The notes beneath the pieces are model-generated. The model was not told the DNA's origin and searched no databases. It was given only the letters and a program-made list of their open reading frames with translations. From Catonia carolina (Eukaryota; Arthropoda; Insecta; Hemiptera; Achilidae), in NCBI GenBank assembly GCA_035578175.1, contig JAQMRL010000006.1, positions 66,510,001-66,574,000 on the forward strand: a stretch of 64,000 bases of DNA, in the 5' to 3' direction. This document shows positions 1-9,800 of this stretch, one piece after another. Position 1 is the stretch's first letter. Every line of letters begins with the position of its first letter. The position numbers and the translations under genes were made by a program.

Positions 1-560
1 AGAATTACAGTTCTTTGTGTGATTGTAGAAACTTTATTTAAATTGATTTTGTCCAATTCTAAGTGTTTAATATTTATGGAGAGTTCAGGTTCTTGTTCTA
101 CATGAAGGTCTAATTCGCTAGTATCCAAGAGTTTTGGATGTCCTTTTATGTCGGATGAATGCTGAAGTATTTTGTTTTTGTAAATAATTTGATTATTATT
201 TGGATTTAACAAATAAATTCCTTGAAGTGTTTTGGACAGTGTTTCCCTAGAATTTTCAAATTTTAATGTTTCTTTGTTTGGTAGTATTGCCAAATATTGA
301 GACATTTCTGGAACCCATTTAATTATATTTTCATTTATTTCTAAGGCTGTGTATTTACAGTTTGTGGTTGTTCCTGAGCTGATAATCGCACTTTCACAAT
401 TTAAATCGTCGTTCACTAAATTTTCTGATGAGCATAGATATTTTGATTTAATTTTATTTTTACAATAATTGCTTAAACCTAAAACTTTTGTTTTGCTATC
501 TGCTGAGTTTGATTTTAATAAATATCTAATTTTTGGTAAGATGGTCACAAAATTTACTTC
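1..560 (-). pseudogene. env: env, downstream half, cut off at window edge
   Basis: This is the continuation of the errantivirus envelope gene on the left side of the inserted gypsy element. In the frame that leaves the upstream env part, counting one copy of the ATAT target duplication, there are about 186 codons with no stop up to the window edge. The stretch contains several cysteines, as expected for an Env ectodomain. The transmembrane anchor and stop must lie beyond position 1. It would not be made as part of Env while the insertion is present. Confidence 0.75.
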
Positions 561-564
561 ATAT
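561..564. repeat. Target-site duplication ATAT (left copy)
   Basis: ATAT directly abuts the LTR at 565 and recurs directly after the other LTR at 5813-5816. A 4-bp duplication is usual for several gypsy-group integrases. It defines the exact insertion point in env. Confidence 0.9.
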
Positions 565-742
565 TGTTACAACTCGTTGTAGAAAGAGTAAAATTGTAAA
601 CTTTTTTATTTAATTAATTCACATATAAACACAACATATTTAACACAAACATGAACATATTTAACCCAAAACATGAACAACTTTTAACACAACAGTTTTC
701 TTTTTCTCACCAGCTGATCTCTTTTTGCCACACATTATAACA
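565..742 (-). repeat. 3' LTR of gypsy element
   Basis: 178 bp, minus-strand ends TGTTATAA...GTAACA (TG...CA), identical by eye to 5635-5812. An AATAAA-type polyadenylation signal on the minus strand lies at 605-610. It is short for a gypsy LTR. Confidence 0.95.
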
Positions 743-755
743 CCACCTCCCTCTC
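743..755 (-). other. Polypurine tract of gypsy element
   Basis: On the minus strand a run of A and G with one T sits directly before the 3' LTR, as expected for the plus-strand primer of reverse transcription. It overlaps the gag-pol stop codon (754-756). Confidence 0.75.
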
Positions 756-3700
756 AAGGGTGTTGGTCCCCAACACCTTCCAGCTCTCCTTTGTACGGTG
801 TAAGGCGATCTAAATGAACCACCTTCGGCTTGGAGCGTTTGCCAACGCATTGCACTCGATACACAACATCATTAATCCGCTTCACTACGACGTAGGGGCC
901 TTCCCACGGAGCCCTTAACTTCGGACTAATTCCCTTCTTCCGTGCAGGATTGTATAACCACACCTTGTCTCCAACGCAATATCCCGATGATGTTGCTGCT
1001 AGATCGTAACGGCTCTTCATTTTTGTGTAGCACAAATTCAAACTAGTTCGCGCAAGTTGGTGGATAGTTCGTAGTCGTTCTTCCATATCCCCGACGTATT
1101 CCACTGGAGCATTTGGTCGATCTGGAGGAGCACCAAACAGTAAATCACAGGGCAGTCTAAGATCTCTTCCGAACACCATTTCTGCTGGACTCCAACCAGT
1201 CGCCTGATGGGTTGCTGAACGATAAGCCAACAAGAATATAGGCACTTTAGTATCCCAGTCCTCCTGGCTCTCTGATACAACTTTCTTCAGATACTCTACA
1301 AGAGTACGATTGTAACGCTCCACCATACCGTCTGATTGTGGATGTAACGGCGTTGTCCTGGTCTTCCTCATCCCCAGCAACTGACAAATATCCTGAAGAA
1401 GTTTCGACTCAAAATTCCTACCTTGGTCACTATGAAGCTCCAAAGGGACACCGAAACGACAGATCCAATCTTTTACCAGGTGCTCCGTCACTGTAGCAGC
1501 TTCTTGGTCTGGAACTGGATACACCTCCGGCCATTTTGTAAAGTAGTCCATTACCACAAGAAGATAACGATTTCCGGCTGCAGAACGAGGGAATGGTCCA
1601 AGAATATCCACGGCAACCCTTTCAAATGGTGCACCCACAGTGTACAGCTGTAGTCGACCCCTGGAACGAGTCTTCGGACCCTTGCTTGCAGCGCACGCAT
1701 CACAACGTCGACACCACATCTCCACATCCGCCCTACAGTTCACCCAGTAAAACCGCTTTCTTATTTTCTCTAACATCTTGTTGACGCCCAGATGACCACC
1801 GGATGCCCCACCATGGATCTCTTCCAAAACTTCGGTCGCTCTGTTCTTCGGTAGTATCTTCTGCAGTATACTACTCTTGCCATCGGCTGACTCCCACCGC
1901 CGGCTCAAGACTCCATTCACCACTAGCAAAGAGTCCCACTGAGCCCAGTAACTCTTATATGCCGTACTCCTCATCGAGATTTCACTCCAGGCAGGTCGAG
2001 AATCTCCCTCCTTTTCTTCTAGGATGTGGCGAAGATCTTCTTCCGCTATCTGGTCTCGGCGCAAAATGTCGTCGTTCCAATCACAGGATGACTGAATCTG
2101 AGTTCGGTTCACGGTAATACTTTTATGTCCCTCCAGCTTCATGCAATGCTTGCAGCCTTCTGGACACAGTCTTCTGGATAGAGCGTCAGCGTTGGAATGC
2201 ATTTTTCCTTTCCGATGTTCAATTTTAAAATCATACTCTTGCAACCGCTGCATCCAGCGTGCCGTCTGTCCTTCCAGGTTCCTAAAACCGAACAACCACT
2301 GCAGAGCAGAGTGGTCCGTTCTGATAGAAAATTCTTGGCCATACAAGTATTTATGAAAATGCTCAACAGTTTTCACAATAGCCAGTAACTCCTTGCGAGT
2401 GACACAATAATTTCGTTCTGCTCGTAATAGAGTCCTGCTGAAATATGCAATGACCTTCTCTTCACCATCTTGCATCTGAGACAGCACTCCTCCAATACCA
2501 ACATCACTGGCGTCTGTATCGATGGTAAATCGCTCGCCCAGCCGTGGATAAGCTAACACTGGGGACGTACATAATGCCTCCTTTAGAGCACAAAATGCCT
2601 GTGTAGCTCGGTCACTCCAATGAAAATGTCTTCTTTCCTCAGTCAACTCAGTCAACGGCTTTGACAGATTGTGGTAATTACGAACGAATTTTCTGTAATA
2701 CGTGCATAGTCCCAGGAAACTCCGAAGTTCGGTTTTACTAGTTGGTACAGGCCAGTCCTTAACGGCATTCAACTTCTCTGGATCCGTGCTGACGCCATCC
2801 CTGGATACTACGTGGCCCAGAAACTTCACTTCAGTCCTAAAAATATTGCACTTTTTAGGAGTCAATTTCAGGTTTGCTTTTCTTAACCGGTCAAACACCT
2901 TCTCCAAATTCGCCTTATGTTCACAAAATGTTTTACCCATCACGATGATGTCATCAAGATAGACCAGGCATACCTCATACGAAAGACCATGTAAAACCAT
3001 TTCCATTAATCTCTCAAACGTAGCAGGTGCATTGGTAAGACCAAACGGCATCACTGTAAATTGCCACAAACCTTCACCAGTAGAAAACGCTGTTTTCTCT
3101 TTGTCCTCCGGGTGGACCTCCACCTGCCAGTAACCGCTCTTCATATCCAGTGTTGAGAACCACTGCGATCCTGCTACAGTATCTAGAGTATCATCGATCC
3201 TCGGCAAAGGGTAGCTGTCTTTCTTCGTTACGTCATTTAGTCTTCTGTAATCGACGCAGAATCTTAACGAACCATCTTTTTTCTTTACCAAGACTACCGG
3301 CGATGACCACGGGCTACTCGATTCCTCAATCACTCCTTGCTTTTCCATGTTTTCCAGCTGGTTCCGAACTTCCTGTTGCTTTGCGAAAGGAACTCTCCTT
3401 GGCCGCTGACGAATAGGTAGTGCTTCGCCAGTATCGATTTTGTGATAAGTATAATTTGTTCTCCCTATATCCGTTTCACTTGTAGAAAAGATGTCCATAT
3501 ACTTTACCAACAACTGCCGAGCCTTCTGTCGTTCCTTTTCCGTCAGTTCACCAGCTCCCTCCAGCAGTACATCAAGGATTTTTCTTTTCTCCTCGTTCAG
3601 TCTTGGTTGAATAACGGGTCCCTCGTCGTTTTCGGCTATCCATTCAACTGGTTCGCAACGTCCTATTACTTGCCCCGGCTTCATCACTTTACTTTCACTA

Positions 3701-5559
3701 GTCACATTCGCGACCCGTACCGGAATGCAGGCAGTCTCCTGGACGAGACTTCGACCAACCAACAATCCGTCACATTTTTCCAAATTATCTGGCTCCGTGA
3801 TAAGAAGTGATGACGTGACTTGCTCTTCCGGAAACGTTTCAATTATACGCTCAGTCATAGGTGGTACTACTTCTTCCCTTCTAACCAACAGCCGAACCAG
3901 TTTATTCGTAAACTCACGAGCATGCCGATTAGGTTGCATACATACACTCTCGTTTCCGATATTAATTAACTGTCTTTTAACATTGATAACAAAATTATAA
4001 GCTCTCATGATGTCCAGCCCAACAATAAATTCATCCGAGATTGGTGCGACAAACACCACAGCCCTAATTCTACGACGGCCGAAAGCGATGTCGACCTCCG
4101 CTTCACCTTGTACTGGGACTGTCTCCCCACATGCTGTCTGAAGGACAAAACTTCTCGTTGTTTGTCTAACAATATCTGCTGCCACCATATCTGGCCTGAT
4201 GACGGATGATGTCGCACCGGTGTCGATAGTTAAAACACATGACCGTTCGTTCACGCGGGCGGGCATCATAAGACTATCACCATCACTTTTCAGTAGTGTA
4301 ACGCTTACAACAGAGTCTGGGGCATTTGGTTTCACTTCAGCCGACATACGCCCCGCCGTGCCAGCTCGACTTAGTTTTTCCGACTGCGTACTTACTGAAA
4401 CCTGACGACCTCCTTCAGCCGGCTTTTTCTCTCGGCAGTCCCGTCTTAAATGGCCAGACTTGCCGCAGGTCCAACACTTATAGTCTGCTTTCGGGCTCCT
4501 TTTCGGACAAGTTGATCTTACATGGCCGGCCTCTCCACAATTCCAGCATTCAATTTCCTGGCTCCAAGTTTCTGATCTTCCACGGGTCGCTTTCTGTCGA
4601 ACAGTAAGCTCGCGAACTGGTATCGAACGTGACGCTATCGTGGCCGCCTCCAGCGTCAAAGCCTGCACTATAGCTGCAGCCACAGTTCGATGATCACCTA
4701 GCAGGAGCAGTTTCTTCATCTCTTGATCCCGTAGACCGTCCACAAATGCCTGCGTAGCAAGTTGTTGTTGGATGTCTACCGGTGCCGAGTGATAAGCCAG
4801 CTGGCCTAACCTTTCCACTTCCGCAGCAAATTCTTGAACAGACTCGCCTGGTTTCTGGATTCGATGTTTCAGTTGGCAGCGGTACACGTTTTGTAAATGA
4901 CTGTCACCATACCGCTGCTCCAGAGCTGTTACAATACACTGGTAGCTGGCATTTCCCGCGGGAAAAGTTCGCAGCAAGTCCGCCGCAGATCCCCGTAACG
5001 ATAACGTAAGGTTGGCCGCCTTCTCCGACTCGGACCAGTTATTAAATTTTGCAGCTGCTTCAAACTGCAACTGATAAACGCACCACGACACACTCCCATC
5101 AAATATCGGTACTTTTACTCTATGCACCGATTTTTCGAACGATGATGAATTTCCGAAACTGCGCTCGGTAACATCTACGGGCATAACAACATCCGTAGCA
5201 GTTGCATTTATTTCATTAAATTCCGGAATTTCTTTCCGTAAATCCCTTCCAATCTCTTCCTTAAACTTCCTAAATTCTTCATCTATTTCCTTTCTAATAT
5301 TTTCCCTGAACTTACCAGATTCTTCTTCGACTGTTACAATTTTTCCACTTATTTCGTCCATTCGTCCTTCAAACTGTTCCATTTTTCCTTTTAAATGATC
5401 AAAATTTTGATTTAAGCTGTCCGTAAAATTTTTAAATTTAATATTTTGTTCTTCAAATTTAGAATTTAGTTTGTCCGTTTTTAAATTTAAATTTTCGTTT
5501 AAACTGGTAATAAGAGCTTTTAATTCTTCCATCTCTCTCAGTTTTGTTCGCGTCTCCAT
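754..5559 (-). CDS. gag-pol: Gag-Pol polyprotein of Ty3/gypsy element (1601 aa, one frame)
   Basis: A single open frame with an ATG start about 55 nt after the primer site. Approximate residues: 1-115 charged, heptad-rich coiled coil; 140-320 capsid-like Gag; two CCHC zinc knuckles at 337-376 (CWNCGEAGHVRSTC and CWTCGKSGHLRRDC); aspartic protease with DTGATS near 446; reverse transcriptase with YLDD near 868; RNase H beginning at TDASDVGIGG near 1015; integrase HHCC finger near 1245-1290; catalytic D, D, E near 1317, 1375 and 1413; and a C-terminal WEGPY module near 1545. No stop or frameshift separates gag from pol, so Gag and Pol would be made in equal amounts unless processing or an unseen mechanism intervenes. 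All catalytic residues I looked for are present, so it may be active. Confidence 0.95.
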   Translation of the reverse strand: METRTKLREMEELKALITSLNENLNLKTDKLNSKFEEQNIKFKNFTDSLNQNFDHLKGKMEQFEGRMDEISGKIVTVEEESGKFRENIRKEIDEEFRKFKEEIGRDLRKEIPEFNEINATATDVVMPVDVTERSFGNSSSFEKSVHRVKVPIFDGSVSWCVYQLQFEAAAKFNNWSESEKAANLTLSLRGSAADLLRTFPAGNASYQCIVTALEQRYGDSHLQNVYRCQLKHRIQKPGESVQEFAAEVERLGQLAYHSAPVDIQQQLATQAFVDGLRDQEMKKLLLLGDHRTVAAAIVQALTLEAATIASRSIPVRELTVRQKATRGRSETWSQEIECWNCGEAGHVRSTCPKRSPKADYKCWTCGKSGHLRRDCREKKPAEGGRQVSVSTQSEKLSRAGTAGRMSAEVKPNAPDSVVSVTLLKSDGDSLMMPARVNERSCVLTIDTGATSSVIRPDMVAADIVRQTTRSFVLQTACGETVPVQGEAEVDIAFGRRRIRAVVFVAPISDEFIVGLDIMRAYNFVINVKRQLINIGNESVCMQPNRHAREFTNKLVRLLVRREEVVPPMTERIIETFPEEQVTSSLLITEPDNLEKCDGLLVGRSLVQETACIPVRVANVTSESKVMKPGQVIGRCEPVEWIAENDEGPVIQPRLNEEKRKILDVLLEGAGELTEKERQKARQLLVKYMDIFSTSETDIGRTNYTYHKIDTGEALPIRQRPRRVPFAKQQEVRNQLENMEKQGVIEESSSPWSSPVVLVKKKDGSLRFCVDYRRLNDVTKKDSYPLPRIDDTLDTVAGSQWFSTLDMKSGYWQVEVHPEDKEKTAFSTGEGLWQFTVMPFGLTNAPATFERLMEMVLHGLSYEVCLVYLDDIIVMGKTFCEHKANLEKVFDRLRKANLKLTPKKCNIFRTEVKFLGHVVSRDGVSTDPEKLNAVKDWPVPTSKTELRSFLGLCTYYRKFVRNYHNLSKPLTELTEERRHFHWSDRATQAFCALKEALCTSPVLAYPRLGERFTIDTDASDVGIGGVLSQMQDGEEKVIAYFSRTLLRAERNYCVTRKELLAIVKTVEHFHKYLYGQEFSIRTDHSALQWLFGFRNLEGQTARWMQRLQEYDFKIEHRKGKMHSNADALSRRLCPEGCKHCMKLEGHKSITVNRTQIQSSCDWNDDILRRDQIAEEDLRHILEEKEGDSRPAWSEISMRSTAYKSYWAQWDSLLVVNGVLSRRWESADGKSSILQKILPKNRATEVLEEIHGGASGGHLGVNKMLEKIRKRFYWVNCRADVEMWCRRCDACAASKGPKTRSRGRLQLYTVGAPFERVAVDILGPFPRSAAGNRYLLVVMDYFTKWPEVYPVPDQEAATVTEHLVKDWICRFGVPLELHSDQGRNFESKLLQDICQLLGMRKTRTTPLHPQSDGMVERYNRTLVEYLKKVVSESQEDWDTKVPIFLLAYRSATHQATGWSPAEMVFGRDLRLPCDLLFGAPPDRPNAPVEYVGDMEERLRTIHQLARTSLNLCYTKMKSRYDLAATSSGYCVGDKVWLYNPARKKGISPKLRAPWEGPYVVVKRINDVVYRVQCVGKRSKPKVVHLDRLTPYKGELEGVGDQHP

Positions 5560-5615
5560 AAATCAAAACAAAGGTTTGTTTACCAAAATTATTCACAGCG
5601 AGTTATTAAAAATTT

Positions 5616-5633
5616 ATCCCACTTCTGACACCA
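5616..5633 (-). other. Primer binding site, probably tRNA-Leu
   Basis: One base inside the 5' LTR the minus strand reads TGGTGTCAGAAGTGGGAT. That is complementary to a tRNA 3' end ...CCCACTTCTGACACCA, which I recall as a tRNA-Leu acceptor end. The tRNA identity is from memory; the position and the TGG start are seen. Confidence 0.75.
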
Positions 5634-5634
5634 A

Positions 5635-5812
5635 TGTTACAACTCGTTGTAGAAAGAGTAAAATTGTAAACTTTTTTATTTAATTAATTCACATATAAAC
5701 ACAACATATTTAACACAAACATGAACATATTTAACCCAAAACATGAACAACTTTTAACACAACAGTTTTCTTTTTCTCACCAGCTGATCTCTTTTTGCCA
5801 CACATTATAACA
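5635..5812 (-). repeat. 5' LTR of gypsy element
   Basis: Second 178-bp LTR, identical to 565-742. The minus-strand AATAAA signal is at 5675-5680. ATAT at 5813-5816 is the right copy of the target duplication. Confidence 0.95.
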
Positions 5813-6856
5813 ATATTTTGATGGCACTAAATACAGCATATATAAGTTAAAAACAGTTTCTTTTACTAATGGCATTTTCATAAAATACACAATATTATTA
5901 TTATTAATGTTACAACTTACTTCTATTATTTTTTCAAACTCCCACATATTTTTAACATCTGGTTCTAATGGCAGTTGATTATTATAATACTTAGAAATTT
6001 TCTTTATCTCGTTATACAATTCTTTTGTTGATATAATACTAGGATGCATTACACCTAGTTTACAAAAGGTCAATGAATTTTCTATGTCATTTACCAAGTT
6101 TAACATAATATTATATAAAATATTTAGCTGATTTAATAAGTTTCTAAACTTTTCTAATTCTACGTAATCCTTAACATTATTATTTATTATATTTAATTTA
6201 TCTCTTAATTCATTAAAATTATTTTCTACTATACCTAATGTTTCATTAAATTCTAACATAACATTCATATTCATTGAATATTGGTTCTCTATTTGATTTT
6301 TAATATTTTGTTGATTATTTTTAATATGTTTAATCATTTTATCATACCTTTCACCATCGTATCCATCGAGGTTTCCGGTAATAAATTTAATAACTGAGCC
6401 TAGCCCATTTATTAGGCCTCTCTTTTTTCTTGCATTGTTATTATTATTGTTATTACTATCAATATTTATTATTTCTAATTTTTCTTTAATAACTGAGTTT
6501 GTATGATTAATAAATTTCATATAATTAATAACATCTCTATGTTTATTACTGTTTTCGGTAACATATTCATTGTTTCCGCTAACATTATAATTAATATTAA
6601 AACTATCTGTGACGTTTTTATACAAATGATCAAATTTTTCTATTTGATTAAATATTTCACTTAAACTATAATAATGTATAAAATTATGATATGAGAATTG
6701 TAACTTAGCTAAACCTAAATCTATTGGTATTACTCCTTGATTAAAAGTAATATTTTTTATTTGTTCAGTTCCGCAAGTGATCCACTGAGGAATAGGATTG
6801 ACCTGGAACAGGGTTAAAAACAGGATTAGTATTTTGGGGTTGGGATCTCCCTTTAA
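5813..6856 (-). pseudogene. env: env, upstream half, interrupted by gypsy element
   Basis: Errantivirus Env, a class I-type fusion glycoprotein related to baculovirus F proteins. The frame is open from about 6856, overlapping the last 30 codons of pol, with no ATG near its start. A hydrophobic signal-like stretch at about 6835-6785 precedes the ectodomain. In the region 6390-6450 the frame has RKKR followed by GLINGLG, the furin site and fusion-peptide motif of gypsy-type Env, then a long helical N-rich region. The env message is presumably spliced from an upstream leader, as in gypsy. The frame runs into the inserted LTR at 5812 and ends on a chance stop inside it; the true continuation is at 560-1. 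Confidence 0.85.
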
Positions 6857-9800
6857 TTACCTTAATTTTTCTAGGCCTCTTAACTTTTGACAGGTGGATC
6901 TTTCCTTTGGTATTATGGTGCCTTTCTTCAATTTTTGCGGTTTTTAGTCGCTCATTGATCGATGTGATCTTTTCCTTGTTGTATTTATTTTTGGTCTTGC
7001 TCTGTTTTTGCATGTTCCTAACATAAACTTCGGCTGGGATTTCAGGTAATTGTTCTCTTCCAGTATTTCGTTGATTTATGATATTTTCTTTGGTCAGGTG
7101 GTTAACATCTTTAATAATTTCGTACAATTTTTGTGTTTTCTCCCTATGATTACTAATAAAGTCGTTTACTACTTGCCTATCAATATCTATGTCTAAGAGT
7201 GAATTTGTGTTAATGTGTCCATATAAAACTTCAAACGGTGTTAATTTTGTTACAGAATGTATACTGTTATTGTACGCTAACGTTGCAAATTTTACTTTAT
7301 TTTCGATAGTTTGATTTTTAAATTCAGGTTGATTGTTTATTAGTCGAATATGTTCTATTAATGTCGAATGAAATCTTTCTGTTATTCCATTGGATGGTGG
7401 GTGCTGTGTACTTGTAAAATGTAATTTAATCTTATAAATTTGCATGAATTCCTTAACTAAACTATTATTAAATTCTGTTCCGTTATCTGAGACTATCGTT
7501 TCAGGTATTCCATGGTGAGTGAAATAATTTAACAGTTTGTTTACGATCTCAATTGCTTGTGCACCGGCTATCGAGTATACTTGAGCGTATCTGGAAAAAC
7601 TATCAATGATTGTCAAAAATTTTTGTTTATCTAGTGTTACGCTATCTACATGAATTATTTGAAGTGGTCTTGATGCTGTGGGTGTCAAGTTCAATTCTAA
7701 CTTTAATGGTGTTCTATCGTATTTGGTTTTTAAACACGTTTCACATTTATTAATATAATTTTGAATATGAGATTTTAAATTAGGCCAATAATATTTTCTT
7801 TTAATTTGTTCGTAGGTTTCTTGAATACCTCGGTGATTATTTTTTCCTATGTGATAATTATTTATAATTTCTTTTAACTCCTCTTCATCTGTTATGTCTA
7901 AAATTTTATTCGTACACCTAACTAATTCTAACTGAGATGTTTTAAAATACTTGGCGACTATTGCTGTGAATTTTTCATAAAAACTTTGTTCAAAATAAAG
8001 ATGGTATTTTATATTAGGTACTAAATATTCTTTAACAAAACTAATAACATCACTTTCCAAATTATTTTCCGAAATTTCTACAGTTAATCTTGTTTTACTA
8101 TTATTAAATAATTTTTTAATTTTTGGCTTTCGTGGGTTATACTTTACTAAAGATAATATTACTTGATGTTTTCCATAATTAACAGGTTCTTCTAAAATTG
8201 GTATTTTTGTTATAGTGTTTCCTTCGTAGTTAGAGTGAATTGTCTGATTACTGTCTTCTTGTTCTTCATCTTCTACGTCAATGTTTTCCAAATTTTCCCT
8301 AAGTGCTGCGTCTATTAATTCACTGGATAAATCTTCGTTTATGTCTAAATTTGCTACCATCGATTGGCTATCATCTAATTCGGGAAAATACAAGTTTACT
8401 GACTCTTCTATAAGATTTTGAAGGTCGTCATTATTTGAAATTTCAATATTTTCTCCTGTATTTTGGGAATTGTTTTTATTCATGTTTAACAATTGTATTC
8501 TGGACAACGCATCTGCATTTAAGTTCCGTTTACCCTTTTTATATACAATTTCATAATCGAATTCTTCCAATTTTAAACGCCATCGCAAAAGTTTTGAATT
8601 TGGTTCTTTAATGGAAAATAACCATTGAAGCGGTTTATGATCTGAAAATATTTTAAATTTCCTTCCGTATAAATAAGGTCTAAAATATTTGGTTGCCCAC
8701 ACGATTGCTAGGAGTTCCTTCTCGATCGTGGAGTATCTCGTCTCACTATCGTTGAGAGTTCGACTTGCATAAGCTATTGGTAAATCTAAACCGTTTTTGG
8801 TTTGACTGAGTACGGCACCAATTGCAAAGTTGCTGGCATCCGTAGTTAAATGAAATTCTTTTTGAAAATCAGGATATTGTAGTAACGGTTCGTTAGATAA
8901 AACGTTTTTACAAATTTCAAAACAATTTACATATTGTGGATTATTTATATCAATTTTTACTCCTTTTCTTAAACATTTTGTCATTGGTTTAGTAATACTA
9001 GCAAAGTTTTTTATAAATTTTCGATAATAACCTAAAAGTCCTAAAAATGCTTTGATTTCCTTGGTAGTTTTTGGAATTGGGTAACGTTTAACTGCTTCTA
9101 CCTTTTTTGGGTCTGGTTTAACTCCTTCAGCGGTAACTAAGTGTCCTAAGTATGCTACTTCTTTTCTCAAAAATTCGGTTTTGTCTAATTGTATTTTAAA
9201 ATTAGCGTTTCTTAATCTTTCAAATACTTCCCTTAATCTAACGATATGCTCTGCAAGACTAGTTGAATAAACAATAATATCATCTAAATAGACTAAACAT
9301 TTTTCGTTCTGAATGCCTCTTAAAATATTGTTCATTATACGTTGGAATGTCGGCGGGCTGTTTTTCAAACCGAACGGCATGCGTAAAAATTCATAATGTC
9401 CTGTGTCAGTTGAAAATGCGGTCTTCTCTACACTATCGGGGTCCATTTCTACTTGATGAAAACCAGATGCTAAGTCTAAAGTAGTAAAATATTGCGCTTT
9501 TCCTAATTTATCTAAGATATCGTTGATGTTTGGTAATGGAAACTTATCGTCTATTGTTTTTGAGTTAAGCCCTCTGAAATCTATAACTAACCTAAATTTT
9601 TTCTTGCCAGAAGCGTCGGGTTTTTTCGGTACGATCCAAATTGGTGAATTCCAGGGTGATCGCGAGTGTTGAATTATTTTTTGGTCTAACATATCTTTAA
9701 TTTGTCTGTTTACTTCTTCTTTGTAAATTTCAGGGTATCTATAATTTCTGGTGTAAACTGGTATTTCGTCTGTAGTTCTAATTATATGTTTAGTTTTATC

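Larger units (their letters stand above)
565..5812 (-). mobile_element. Complete Ty3/gypsy retrotransposon, apparently intact
   Basis: A 5248-bp element with 178-bp LTRs that I read as identical at every base, a tRNA-type primer site, a purine tract, one full-length gag-pol frame and a 4-bp target duplication. Identical LTRs mean little time since insertion. The element is compact: the leader between primer site and ATG is about 55 nt, and the stop codon lies within the purine tract beside the 3' LTR, so there is no room for env. Domain order PR-RT-RNase H-INT makes it Ty3/gypsy; I cannot name the lineage with confidence. Confidence 0.95.

Noticed and set aside
1423..5009. Plus-strand open frames opposite the gypsy gag-pol frame
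   Set aside because: Antisense shadows of a 1601-codon gene; none has motifs.
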